Shown: piece after piece, positions 1 through 11,999 of the stretch
How the letters are laid out: every line of letters begins with the position of its first letter
Numbering within the stretch: the first letter of the stretch is position 1
Assembly: GCA_012845835.1 (NCBI GenBank)
Contig: JABAKD010000036.1
Location: 930,001 to 994,000, forward strand
Source of the DNA: Undaria pinnatifida
Lineage: Eukaryota > Sar > Phaeophyceae > Laminariales > Alariaceae
Direction: 5' to 3'
DNA length: 64,000 nt
Translations under genes and position numbers: made by a program
Notes under the pieces: generated by a model
Seen by the model: the letters and a program-made list of their open reading frames with translations, nothing else
Told to the model about the DNA's origin: nothing
Database searches by the model: none

Positions 1-3000
1 GCTTACGACAGATCTCCTGCAAGTAGCTAAATCTCTAACGGATGTCAATATTTATAGTACTCGAACCCTAACCCTATGTAAAAGGGAACCTTATGGATGA
101 CCGTTTCGGTCATTAGCTCTGGCCATGTACTGCACTTTCTTGCCATATCCATGAATATTGTTGCATACCTGGTACTATACTTTGTAAGACATGCTACCGT
201 GTTAATATACATTAGATGTATGTATACATATATTTGCAGCGGTGTTGCCACGTGTGTTTTCGCTGTCTCGAAGTTTTTCTATTGCTAGGAGGGTTGATTC
301 ATCCCTTAGGTAGCATTTCTGAAGGGCTGGTGACACATTAATTAAAACAAACTGAGTGGTCTTGCCCGTGATGATTGGCACCGACCCTTGTTGTCACGGG
401 CATTTCGCAAACACATCTGGCGTGAGAAGGAGCGCCAATAAAGGAGGTTACGCGTCCTCAGAGAACAGGATTGAAGCACCTCGTTCCTGAAGCAGGCAAT
501 GCTCTCATCATACTCATATGAATGGGCCGACCGCGACACCTACTGGACAATAACCAGGTAAATAACATATTTTATGCAGTTTCGAAAAATGGCCTGGAGA
601 ACCGTTATTGTGCTTGAGACTCTAAATCTAATTAATGTGAACGACGTTAAGCAAAGAACGCTGAAAGCGCAATAGCTGAAATTACATATGTACTAAAAAT
701 ACTTGGCGTAGACAGTAGTATTGCGATCTCCGTGATCACAAAGTCAATTGATTCAGTTGGCGCAGCAATAACATAATAGTGTGATCGGCACCATGGCGCA
801 AAGCGGCGGCGTCACCCGTGAGTTATCGAACGCCTGCAATGTTCTTCGAGCTATATTCGCAAAGTAAGAGCGCGTGCATGACGGACAACCTCGCTATTAG
901 AAATAATGTCAGGGCGGCCACCCGAAGAAGCTTCTACCAAAGACGGTATTGCTTATTAAAATGCCTTAAGGAGGTCGTGGGTCAACCTCTCGGCATCCTA
1001 ACGGGAAAATAAGACAAAATAAACGCTCCCTGTGCTCAACGCGATACTGTTTGCCAAGCTGGGGCGCTTTGGAGGGTTGTGAAGCTTCTTAATTTTCTAC
1101 CGCCGCCGTCGGGCGCGACATGCAACTTACTTCAGAGGAAGAAGACATCACACGGCAAAACGCCGAATCCCGCGAGCCAGCCGAGATTGTGTTTCCGGCT
1201 GATAAAGAGAGGATACTATAGTCCGCCTCCACTGCTGCTGTCACAAGCGCGGGGCTAGGCGGGCGTTGTAGGCGTGCATTATTTTACTCAAGCTGTAACA
1301 TTTTGTCCACGCGTACCAACCCGCGAGGATATCCCCGGCCTTGGTTCAAGACGCCACAGCGTTCTGGTATGGAGCTCAAGCTTCAAGGACACGGCTATGA
1401 CCATAGCCGTCTGCAGTGATGATAGCATCGGATGGTGATTGGTGCCAATGTGGCAACCGATCGGGAACATTTCAAGACGGTGATTCAAACGGTTTTCCAA
1501 CAGCACCTGATGAGCGACAAGGGCCATAGACGAGATTCACACGTTGTTGGGGGCGTAGTTGATCAAAACACATGTTCCACGGCGTCTACCCGAACGCTTT
1601 AGCTTGGTCTTGAGGACGATGGGTGCGGCCGCCACTGCGATCCGAAACGCGTTTTAGCGCCTGACAGCAATCTTCACCACTGGGATGTGAATACAAGAAG
1701 CTCCAATGGAGTGCGTACCGCAGAAGTGTAACCTCTCCGTGGGCGTGCGCGCAACAACTACATCACGACACGTCTAACCCTGCACTGCTCCGGCGTGGAC
1801 GGGAACTGATTTCAAGAGGCCGAGCGCGGTGGTGACCGGTGACAACATTTGGGGCAGTCTGGCAATCGGATAGCCGCGTTTTCATTGGCGGCGACAAGAA
1901 CAGGGGTTATGACAGATGTTTTCCTCCCGGCGTCGTTGAATTGATTGTGGATGTCACCGCAATGGCTCGTGGCCTCCAAGTCCAGCTGTGTTATGCTTCA
2001 TGCCCGGAAGTATAGGCGACGGAGACTGCAGTTCGCGAGTGCCCGCCCTAGAGCACCTTCTCGTTCTTCTTGTTCCTGTTGTTCTTGTTCTTGTTCTTGT
2101 TCTTGGCGAACGCCAAGCTTGACAGCGCAGACTCTGTTGATGAGCGAAGGCAGTGTGGGCATCGAATGCTAGAGCTGTACAGACTCATCGGGGATGGCCG
2201 CGGCGTAAAAGTTGGGACCGGAAGAATAGCAGCATTGGACACTGCTTCATCCACGTCCTGCGCTCTTCCTCCTCTCCGTCCACCTCATAATTCGTACGCT
2301 TAGATGTTACCAGGTACAAATTATGAGATGCTTTGGGTATATATAGCTGGGTGTAGCTGACTTCCCTGCGTTTCTTATGTTTTTGAGTGTCGAATTAAGT
2401 TTCTCGCTGAACCGAAGAACACGCAATGGAGGAACTGTTTGGTGGTTCGGGGCGGCAGAAATAGGTGCTTGGACATGAGGGAAAGAAGGACCGGAGGCAG
2501 CCAAAGAACTTTGGTTGGTTTATCGAAGGGACAGTGCTCGCAGCAGAACACTCGGTATGCTGTACGGGAAAGCTAGAGTATCGAACCACAAAGGTAACAA
2601 AGCAAAACATTCTCTGGAGAGTCTGTAAAGGCTGTTCAAAGCTTGAAAGAGACTACGTGACACTACGAACGGTGTCGCGTGCGTTGCTGTGAAAGCTGTT
2701 GCGTGATTCCAGCACCCAACGCCACCAATGAAAATGGAATTGTACTTGGCAGGCTGGTAGGCTTTTCGTACTGGAGGAATCCCCGTGTACTGTTTGTACG
2801 AATGTCTGAATGCGCAGCAAATGCTGGAAGGCCCTGTGAACAGTGAACACGTGCATAGTCTTGACTCCCGTGCCCTCACTGGCCGTATAATAGACCGGGT
2901 CGCAGCGACGGTGCACGTGGGCGCCGTAGAAGCCGATGTGGTGGCGACGTTGAATAAAAACGTATGCCAGTTGGTTTGTCTGCTTGATCGGTGCTGTTAT

Positions 3001-3640
3001 GATACGGGACTCCCGACATGTGTGTCTAAATTCCCACAATCGGGGATGACAATACGGGATTGTGAGTAACCGGTATCGGCAAAAGGGGGTCATACGAAGT
3101 AGAGCAATAAAGCTATAATTTTCGTAGAACCAGGCACGAACCCGAGCCACGGGCATGGCGGTTGCATGTAGTGGCACGCACACCCCTGAGATTCCAGCCG
3201 TGGGGTGTTGGAGGGAGCGCCCAGTACACAGGTGTCCGTTGGGGTTGGCTGCGATGGCAGTTTGGACAACCTGTCAAAATTTGAGGGTGTCCATAAATTG
3301 CAAGGTGCCTGTTTGCGCAAAGTATCAGCACACAACCTCTTCAGGTTGGTCTATGTACGCAATTCAACGTCTCCGGGTTGGGGACTGTCATGTTGCAGCG
3401 CAGACTGATAGAATAACAACGCAGAGTAAAGCAAATTATGACAATAACATTTGATCGCTTTTGATCAAAAACATACAAAACATACGTTTGACCATCGATC
3501 AAAAACTGCGATTTGATCACTTAGGACGAAAAAATCCACAACTTTATCTTACTAAGCAAATATAGCAAGACAAGAAGACACCACAACTACACATATCAGT
3601 AGCTACCTGTACCCCTCGAGCGCCTCGTCCGTCACTAGTC
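1..3640. other. Unassigned region without recognisable gene
   Basis: I see no convincing coding region, RNA gene or mobile element here. Open frames are short (176 codons at most), lie on both strands and have no recognisable motif. The only clear local structure is a pyrimidine-rich TTCTTG microsatellite near 2066-2105. Spliced host exons cannot be excluded without transcript data. Confidence 0.5.
2066..2105. repeat. TTCTTG microsatellite
   Basis: A run of imperfect TTCTTG/TTCCTG/TTGTTC hexamers. On one strand it would read as leucine/phenylalanine-rich and on the other as lysine/asparagine-rich, which explains the spurious open frames here. Confidence 0.8.
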
Positions 3641-3684
3641 ATGTTTTGTTTTGTACCACTGCTGTGGAAAAGCCCCCATCAGAT

Positions 3685-5690
3685 AAATATGCCGGATACA
3701 GACCGACGATAGGACCCTATTCCAATAGGAGACCTATTGTTGCCCGCGATAGGTATCGATGGGTACTTTTCGTAGGCTATTGGGGCCGACAAAGGGTAAT
3801 GATCTACTGTTTGGCGAATAGCCTATTGTACCTATTTATCTGAGCATATTGATACATGAAGTAGGTATCGATAGACATTTTCAGGACGGTATTGTTTGGG
3901 CGATAGGGTAATGTCGCTGAGAGACGGAACCTTTGGGTTTGTCCGAAAAGTGTCGATATGCCTTTCACCAAACCTATTGATTCGGAAAATAGGTATCGAT
4001 AGACCTTTCACAATTGTACTGTTTGGGACGATAGGTATTGACAGACCTTTCACCATTCTATTGTTTCGGATGATAGGTATCGGTACGTAGACCTTTCGCC
4101 ATTTTATTGTTTCAGTGTTGGAGAGCAAATGCGCTCGAAGTCAGCCCATCTAGGTACAATCAACTCTAGTTCGCCATTCATTGTCCACGCCGCACGCCCC
4201 TCCAGCACAGCGGAGAATCCCCGAAAACGGCGCTGTCTGTCCGCGTTGTGCCCTAAGAAGCTCAAGGTGGATGGTCTCAGCAAGGTGGTGATTACTACTT
4301 ATGTGTGTTCGATGCGAAGTTCAAGCCTGCATTGTTTTAGAGCGACCTGTTTGTGAGCTGTCGAGTTCCTTCTTATGCCGTGGATAATACCCTACCGAAT
4401 AGGCTATTGGGCCAACAATAGGTCGGCAACTACGAGGATCGATATCTATGGCGGGGCACAATAGCTCGGCTTCGAGGTCTATCGATAGGTCTTGTAAGCA
4501 GCAATAGGGTTAGGGCAGTGGCCACAATAGCCTATTGGGCGATCGATATGCTTGCGAAGGTGCATATCGATAGGTATCTTGGGCACCAACATAATTTGAA
4601 AATGGCTCCCAACAGGCTATCGTTCGATCAATACCTTTTTATCGCCACCAGTCAATACCTATTGGTTAAAGCGATAGGTACGCGATGATATCGATCGATA
4701 CCTATTGTTCAATGTAATAGGTTTGCAAGGGTATCGATCGATGCCTAATGCCTAATTCAAGGGTATCGATCGATACCTACTGACAATTTAATAGATATAT
4801 TTTGCAAGGGTTTCGATCGACACCTACTGCTTGTAGATGTATACCCTCGTACTGCTTAGAACATATCTATACGTGCCGTATACCCCAGGCTATTGTTTGA
4901 ATGAATACCTTGGATAATAGCAATAATACGTACCTTGACCTACTTCTTGCCTTTTGAAATATAATACCTGGTATTAAAATAAGTTTTGTTTGATCGATAG
5001 GCTTGTGAGGATTTCAATCGATATGTAAGGAAAGGAAGCAGTAGATTAAACATGTTGGGAAAGGAAATGGGGGAATGGTTGGCAGAAGATACCACTGCAT
5101 TATGGAGGGATTATTCGACTTCATAAATACCACTGCTTTATGGAAGGATATTCGATTTACATCGGAACAGCATCTACGCTATATTGTCGGAGGGCAAAAA
5201 TAAGAATACGTATCGATATTCAACTAATCGATATTCGATGCACCAACTTGTGGACAGACCAACAGGCGTACGTAATACGTGGTAGACAACTGTGCAGGGC
5301 TTTATACCCACTGATCATAGCAATAGATATCGATCGATCATCTCACATACCTCTTGGTCAAACAATAGGTATCGATCGGAACTTCACGTGTCTATTGGTC
5401 ACAACAATAGGTATCGATCGTCAGTGCGACATTACTATTGTAATAGCAATAGCCTATTGTGCTGATTTATCATGACCTAAGTCGAAGAAATAGGTATCGA
5501 TAGATAGATTCACACACCTATCTTAAGAACAACAGCCTATTGTACCAATTTCTCTGGACCTGTTGGTCCAGGCAATGGGTATTGATCGACACGTTCGCAT
5601 ACCTATCGAACGTGTCAATAGGTATCAATATGCAATACCCCAACCTATTGACATTCGATAGGCATGTTCAATAGGCTATTGTCCGGGGTG
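3685..5690. repeat. Dense field of CAATAGG / TATCGATCG palindromic motifs
   Basis: About 2 kb is built from a few short words in both orientations: CAATAGG, its complement CCTATTG, and ATCGAT, often joined as AATAGGTATCGATCG. Spacing is irregular, so this is not a simple tandem satellite. Many units are self-complementary and could form small hairpins. No coding signal is visible. It could be a non-autonomous transposon with subterminal motif arrays, or a binding-site array. I see the motifs directly; the function is unknown. Confidence 0.75.
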
Positions 5691-5834
5691 TGGTATATAC
5701 ACCTCTTTTCCCGTTTGTCTTCTACTTCTCACCACGCGAAATGACCAAAATAATGCACGCAATAAAAAAAAAAAGTTTAAAGTAACCACAGGGGAATTAT
5801 CACACTTACTATACATATATATATATCATCTTTT

Positions 5835-6350
5835 TTTCTTTGAGGGGACAGGGGTTTGGTCAGGATTTTTTTTCGTCTCGGCCTCAGTATGGGATTCTCG
5901 GAACTGGAATTACTCGGTCAAATCGCTTCGTTCGAGCGCCGTCTTCGGGAGCCGGCTCAAACGCCCCGCGCCCTGCCTTATTTAATCCGTTCCGCACCCG
6001 GTCGGGATCGGGTATGTGGGCTGAGCGAGACAAGCGAGAAGTGCTCAAATTTTTGTATTTTGGGCGGTATACGCCCGAGCTATTCTTGGATCTTGGCATA
6101 TGCAGAGCTTGAGCGAAAAAAACATATGGGGAAAAAAAAATTCCATGTTAGCATCATTTCCAAATTGGCTTCTTATTTCGTCCCCCACAACACTTTTTTC
6201 ATGGCCACACCGAGCTCGAAGCGTTTGGCCTATTGCCGTACGACTGCTGTGCTGTTGCGTTTCGACATCAGATTTCACGGTCAAATCCCTTTGTTCGAGC
6301 GTTGTCTTCGAGAGGGGCCGTTCCCTACCCAACGACATCATTGCACCCAG
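5835..6350 (+). repeat. Repeat family R, copy 1 (plus a partial second unit)
   Basis: Starts near TGAGGGGACAGG and runs through shared blocks: GGGATTCTCGGAACTG, TCAAATCGCTTCGTTCGAGC, a GC-rich block around CGCCCTGCCTT, and GCGAGACAAGCGAGAAGTGC. The same order is found at 11670-11995 and inverted at 18779-18945, 19680-19970 and in 20640-21820. A degenerate second start lies at about 6255-6330. No TIRs or target duplication could be defined. Confidence 0.75.
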
Positions 6351-6839
6351 TGTCTGTGCTGATTATTCATCCTAGAGAGATACAACTTACTAATTGGTCA
6401 CAGACTGTGAGACAGAGTAAACCAAACAATCGCAATTGATCAAGGTAAAAAGCAAGCGAAATGCTAGCGTATCGGGTGCGAGAAAACAGCAAAACACGCT
6501 AGACCACAAAAATACAAAATAAATACAACGAACGGAGTCCTTTTTTTACAATTGCAGTACGAGAAACAATGTTTTGTCAGTTTTTTTCGTAGCCGCTCCA
6601 AAGAGTCGTTCCGTATATATTGGTCCACGATCCACGATCCATCTTTCAGGGCCACATAATAAATATCCCCCACTAATTCCATGTGTATTTATCCCCACAA
6701 ACGAAACACGGATGCACTTCTAAAGGTAGGTGTGATTCTCAAGGTAGTAGTGCTTCGAACGCTTTGTTGTGTGGTTGCAATAATTGCACTGGCTATTGAC
6801 TGTTGTTGTTGCTGGCCAATACATCGTGTGCGCCAGCAA

Positions 6840-7060
6840 TTATATAGGGATCTTCTTGAAAATGCAATCTCGTGCTTGCCAGGAATTAACTGATGATACA
6901 GAGTAATAGGGATATTCTTGACAATACCTCCTGTGAGTGCGCCACAGCAATCGACGATATAGCGGTATCATAAAAAATAGGGATCTTCACGAATATCCCG
7001 TGTGCCTCAGTAATCGGCGATACAGCAGTAGGAGTGAAATAATAGGGATCTTATTGTTTT
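6840..7060 (+). repeat. Degenerate ~65-bp tandem repeat (AATAGGGATCTT core)
   Basis: The core ATAGGGATCTT or ATAGGGATATT recurs at about 6845, 6906, 6978 and 7041, with partly conserved CAGCAAT and GCGATA flanks. This gives an eroded tandem array of about four units. The rest of 6350-7290 holds nothing I recognise. Confidence 0.6.
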
Positions 7061-8653
7061 ACGGCGTATTAGGCCTCCTACAACCGCCGATGTTAACCCT
7101 GGCATGTACGCAGTGGGCAGCTCCCGTTCCAGCCAACGCTTCTTGATGCATGCGCACTTCTCGCAGAGTGCCTGATCACCCTCGGGCAGTTTGCCCTGCG
7201 GTGTATAGCACCGCTGTCCTCCCTGTAGCACAGGTACGAGCATGTATGTGTGTCCTGTGATTTGTGGTTCTATTCGAGGTGCTGCTGCTGGTGTTTTATG
7301 TCTGATACAATACGACAACAGCTTTTCAGACAAGCTACACAAACAAGTAATTACAGCAGCACAGTGGGGGTTGTTGTTTTGTTGTTGTTGTTGTTATCAC
7401 ATTATTACCTCGCATAATCAAGTCCGCGGTCACAGAACAGGCTCTAGTCACACCCTGGAGCGGAGGAATACCCCAGGAAAGAAACACAAACATAACCAAA
7501 AGTGGTACACGCACATATCATAGCTGACGCAATTCGTGCCTCCGCCAGGAAAACATAAAAATTGAAATCGAAATCGGGAGTCAGCCTACGATGTGCCAGG
7601 TCCATACTGCTACATTCATCGTACTACTCGCGCCTGAAAATACCGACTACACCGCATGCCACCCAGAAAAAAGACTACCACGTATACATTACACGTGGTA
7701 CCTGTCACTACGCATGCTCACGTCAGACGCAAGTCAATTGCAAAAACGAAAAGAAAAGAACAGACAGGGAAGAAAGAAAAGGGGTATTACATTCCGATTC
7801 AACATCACCCTGTGTCAAGCCGAAACAGGCGCTCATTGCTCTTATCTGTTGTGGGCAATATATATGGCTGTTAGTATGCCGGGACATTGCGATTTGACCG
7901 CTATTTTTATGTCTCGAATGGCTTTATCTTGGCGCTCTGGGTACCAACTGTATAGATTCATCCCGAGGTCGAGCGTTTCGTACGAATTGCGGTCGCATGG
8001 CAATTTTTTGCCCTACGCGAGTAGTATGCAAGAAAACCCGCGAAAATATTAGCGAGCTTAGTTTAGGTTTCTGACCCAAAAAGCAATTGAAATCGGGATT
8101 TTCAGCGATTTTTTTCGGTGCCGCATAAGCGACAAAGAGGTTATTACTCGGGCAGCAAATATTCCATGATTATTCGGCCATTATGCCAGTGAGTCAAATA
8201 CGCACTGTTTTGGCCTAATTTTAGGCTTTTTTCCACGGTTGGATATTATGCTCGAGTCGTGCCAGTCTTAGTTCCACATATTATTATGTCGTTTTTCTTT
8301 GAGTACCCCCTTTTTGTTTGAAATTAATTCTGCTTATAAACGGGGGGGGGCTGAATCCTGCATACAATTGGCTCTTATTTGTCCAGTTATATTGCGTTTG
8401 GAGCTGTTGTTGCCGTTGAGGTGTTTCTCATCCTCATTTTGAGCGTGCTTGCTCGGCACGCCAACCTGATATAGGCTTAAAATCGCTTTTTTGTGCGACC
8501 TATCATGCAAATATCTCGTTAAACTGCTCTCGCATTGCGAATGTTTGCCGTATGCGAGAAGTATGCGAGGAAACCCGAGTCAGTCGAAATGATTGTGAGC
8601 TTATTGGGTCAAAGCCTACCAGCCAATCACGAGTAATAAGAATTGAGTCGAGG

Positions 8654-8662
8654 TTGACACGC
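8654..8662 (+). repeat. 9-bp target-site duplication, left
   Basis: TTGACACGC abuts the left arm. It is identical to 10365-10373 and to the single empty-site copy at 14052-14060. Confidence 0.9.
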
Positions 8663-9227
8663 GAGCGATGGCCGAAATCGGGTACAACCGATTGACCTAT
8701 GGCCGTTATCGGGTACCCCTTGAACACACTGTCCCACAACGACTCAGGACGACATCTCATTGGTCGAAACCACACCGCATCCGAACGCAGCCGCATGTCC
8801 ATCGGGTGTACCCGATTATGGCTGAACAAGTCCTCGACATGTACCCGACTCGCATACAAGCTACCCGATTATGGCCGGACTACTCGACCACCAGCCCACA
8901 CGCACACACGCACGCGCAGCGGGCGCGAACTCGCGCCACGTCAGGAGGCGGGGCCTTGTTTGTTCCTCCGTCTCGGAGCTCTTTTTTTCCGGACATGTTT
9001 TTCCGGAGCTCTTTTTTGTGGACCTTGAAGTCGCAGTTAGGCCATTTCTTACGCAGTCGGATACCGCCGGTCGAAAACGGCCCTTTTCGACTGGATTCTT
9101 CTGGTACTTCTTCTTAACGTCTGTCGAGCCGATTTCTTATTCTTATCATCAGTCGAGCCGACTTTATAGTTTTGGTGCTCTTCCTAGAGGCGGTTGGTGT
9201 GAGGGAGTACTGCTGTACAGCAGTCGA
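8663..9227 (+). repeat. Left 565-bp terminal inverted repeat
   Basis: Inverted match to 9800-10364. The outer ~220 bp holds several subterminal motifs of the form GGGTAC / ACCCGAT next to GGCC(G/A)NNAT, as expected for transposase-binding arrays. Homology stops exactly after CAGCAGTCGA at the inner boundary. Confidence 0.9.
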
Positions 9228-9799
9228 GAGGTCAAGGGGTGCTAAGGCCATTTCTTATGCAGTCGGATGTGTTTTCGACTGAAGCCCAAATCGAGCTTTC
9301 TTACGCAGTCGAAAAAGGGCTTTTTTGACTAAACTGTTTTCGACTGAGAATTCCGACTGGATACTCCAGTCAAAAGTCTCAGTCGAAAAAGTTTTTACTT
9401 GTTTTTTGAACCGATCGCATCGCTCATCCCACCACCAAACACACACCCACACGGCCACACACCCATACCAGGTACCACACTGCAGTACCATACAAGGCGT
9501 TGACGCTGGCTTCGCTATCCCAGCTGTTGCTTCTCGCAGCAAGTCAGCGTGGCGCATTCCTAGTTTTGCTCGCCAGCAGCGTGTATCACACGACGGCAGC
9601 AGCGCGCGTCTCGATCCCATGCTGCCAACAACCGCTGGGGCTGCTGTAGCTTTGGCGGCTCTCGGCTGAGTGCAACTCCACGAACGTGGCTTTCTTTGGC
9701 AGCTTTCGGCTAAGCCCAAAGCCACCAACTCGCTGGGACGAGGGTTCGTCGAGCCGTTGCTCGCGAAGAAAGCGCGAAGCGCAGAGCTGCCAACCGATT
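9228..9799. other. Unique core of the foldback element
   Basis: The left part repeats CAGTCGAAAA / TTCGACTG words many times. The right part (about 9480-9790) is GC-richer with long open frames on both strands. No transposase or known domain is seen. It may be captured host sequence, as in Pack-MULEs, but nothing proves this. Confidence 0.4.
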
Positions 9800-10364
9800 T
9801 CGACTGCTGTACAGCAGTACTCCCTCACACCAACCGCCTCTAGGAAGAGCACCAAAACTATAAAGTCGGCTCGACTGATGATAAGAATAAGAAATCGGCT
9901 CGACAGACGTTAAGAAGAAGTACCAGAAGAATCCAGTCGAAAAGGGCCGTTTTCGACCGGCGGTATCCGACTGCGTAAGAAATGGCCTAACTGCGACTTC
10001 AAGGTCCACAAAAAAGAGCTCCGGAAAAAGATGTCCGGAAAAAAAGAGCTCCGAGACGGAGGAACAAACAATGCCCCGCCTCCTGACGTGGCGCGAGTTC
10101 GCGCCCGCTGCGCGTGCGTGTGTGCGTGTGGGCTGGTGGTCGAGTAGTCCGGCCATAATCGGGTAGCTTGTATGCGAGTCGGGTACATGTCGAGGACTTG
10201 TTCAGCCACAATCGGGTACACCCGATGGACATGCGGCTGCGTTCGGATGCGGTGTGGTTTCGACCAATGAGATGTCGTCCTGAGTCGTTGTGGGACAGTG
10301 TGTTCAAGGGGTACCCGATAACGGCCATAGGTCAATCGGGTGTACCCGATTTCGGCCATCGCTC
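9800..10364 (-). repeat. Right 565-bp terminal inverted repeat
   Basis: Inverted match to 8663-9227 with few substitutions, including short differences near the outer tip. It is followed directly by the 9-bp duplication. Confidence 0.9.
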
Positions 10365-10373
10365 TTGACACGC
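10365..10373 (+). repeat. 9-bp target-site duplication, right
   Basis: TTGACACGC follows the right arm, after which family X resumes with CGTGCGGGGAGGTATCGACC, matching copy B. Confidence 0.9.
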
Positions 10374-11601
10374 CGTGCGGGGAGGTATCGACCCGGGAGA
10401 TCAACGTTATAGTTCCTGTGTTGTTGGAGCTGTAGAGATTCGAAGGATTTCTGAACCGGAGATGGGGCGCTGTGGAGCTCGAACCAATCAGCGATTCTAG
10501 CCAATGGAACTGGGGTTTCCACACCTTGGGGGGCGGTGTCGACCCGAGAGAACTCAGTTTTCTTCCCCGGTTTGTCTAATTTTTAGAGATATAGAATGAC
10601 CCCTGGACCGAGGATGGGACCCTATAGTCCCCGCGTGGAGCCGGCTCTATAATGTACGAACTCCAGCCAATCAGAGATCGGCCGGTCGGTGGCACTGGGG
10701 ATTTCCACACTGTGCGGGGAGGTATCAATCCTAGTGATATATGCGTGTTCGTTCCCGAGTTGTCGGAGTTGTATATATGTAAATGGATTATGATTCTGGG
10801 AATGGACCCTATCGTCCCCAGATGACGGTTACTTTATGTACGGATCCCGGCCAATGAGCGACCAGCAATTAGACAAAAAGGCCATACCTGGTGCAAGGTA
10901 TTATGTGTTTTGCTTTCGTCTAAAACTCGATCGAGCCTGAAATTCTTGACTGCCAAATTCCTAGTTCAGTGCTATCGCGTACTACTAATATTCCATTGAC
11001 CACACGAGAGAGTGACTACAGCAACAAGTAGGAGCATTATTATAATAGCATTCGACGAATTGAATGATGAAGGCAGCGACACCGTGTTTCGCGCCTAGAA
11101 TACCGTCAGCAAGTCTTCCCACGATCACTATACACACAGAAACACAGTCGGTCTGCGAGCCTCGGATCTAGATATTATGGTATATGCATGTAGTAGTAGC
11201 AGAAGCTGGCCCAGTGCGCGCCTGTCAGTGGCTACGTAGAGAACATGCAGCAAACATACGGCCATCCCATTGCTGGCCCTGGATGCTTGGTTGAGTCGAA
11301 ACGTCAAGAAACGCACTCGAAACGTCTCTTCGTGGCCAGACTAGATGGTTAGTCTGCGTGGGCTCGGATTTGTCCGATCGAAACATATATGATGAAGCTC
11401 GGAGTCGGATTCACGCAAGAAACAAACGGAGAAACGGAGGAAACGACAGAAGAAGCAAGTAGTCCACTGTTTGTCTATATCAATCTCTTGGCATTACTTT
11501 ACGTTCTACACGCGTAGACCATGTGTTGTGTGGTAACGGCTTTTACTCTCTATCGAATATTGAATCGAACAAGTCGAAGTGCTGCCCTCCCCTACCAGGA
11601 G

Positions 11602-11644
11602 CATGGGTGCCGGCGAATGCCGGCACCGATCGCCGGCGCCCATG
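11602..11644. repeat. GC-rich nested palindrome at the end of family X
   Basis: GGTGCCGGC-GAAT-GCCGGCACC is a perfect 9-bp stem with a 4-nt loop, nested within CATGGG...CCCATG. Copy B at about 15320 lacks the inner part. The inverted copy at 17120-17150 keeps a degenerate version. Confidence 0.75.
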
Positions 11645-11669
11645 CGGAGCCCTTGCACATGTATATGAT

Positions 11670-11995
11670 GATTCTCTTTTTTGAGGGGACAGGCATTTGG
11701 TCGGGAGTTTTCGTCTCGGCATCAGTATGGGATTCTCGGAACTGTAATTTGTCGGTCAAATCGCTTCGTTCGAGCGCCGTCTTCGGGGGGCGGCTCCAAC
11801 GCCCCTCGCCCTGCCTTGTCCGTTCTGCACCTCGACGTGAACGTGGATAGACGCTGAGCGAGACAAGCGAGAAGTGCGCAAATTTTTGTATTTTGAACGG
11901 TACTCTCCAGTCATTTTTCGGATCTTGATGTATGGAGAGGTTCGTAAAATAAAACTTGGCAACACATTATTTCCAAATTGGCGTCATAATTAGTC
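11670..11995 (+). repeat. Repeat family R, copy 2
   Basis: Starts at TTGAGGGGACAGG directly after the end of family X copy A. It follows copy 1 through GGGATTCTCGGAACTG, TCAAATCGCTTCGTTCGAGC and GCGAGACAAGCGAGAAGTGC to the TTTCCAAATTGG block. Confidence 0.8.
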
Positions 11996-11999
11996 CCAG

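Larger units (their letters stand above)
8663..10364. mobile_element. Mutator-like foldback element with 565-bp terminal inverted repeats
   Basis: Two arms, 8663-9227 and 9800-10364, are inverted copies of equal length (565 bp) with only a few mismatches. They surround 572 bp of unique sequence. The element is flanked by a perfect 9-bp direct duplication (8654-8662 and 10365-10373). Its outer tip begins GAGCGATGGCC. Very long TIRs plus a 9-bp duplication is the pattern of MULEs (Mutator-like elements); no transposase is present, so it would be non-autonomous. The related family X copy at 14052 keeps the uninterrupted site, which proves the insertion. Open frames inside the arms appear on both strands as mirror images and are not genes. 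Confidence 0.9.
7292..11664 (+). repeat. Repeat family X, copy A (interrupted by a foldback element)
   Basis: Aligns with 13149-15345 from the CTGATACAAT block to the GCGGAGCCCTTG end. Shared landmarks include GGGCAATATATA, TATGCCGGGACAT, GTATGCAAGAAAACC, TTGACACGCCGTGCGGGG and GAAACGCACTCGAAACGTC. It carries two extra blocks relative to copy B: about 400 bp at 7379-7785 and the 1.7-kb foldback element at 8663-10364. No coding function was recognised. The nature of family X is unknown. Confidence 0.8.

Noticed and set aside
63-76. Telomere-like CCCTAA units
   Set aside because: Only two units; no array and no subtelomeric structure.
8668-9245. Open frames of up to 149 codons repeated almost identically on the opposite strand at 9710-10524
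   Set aside because: They are mirror images created by the inverted arms of the foldback element and have no domain signature.
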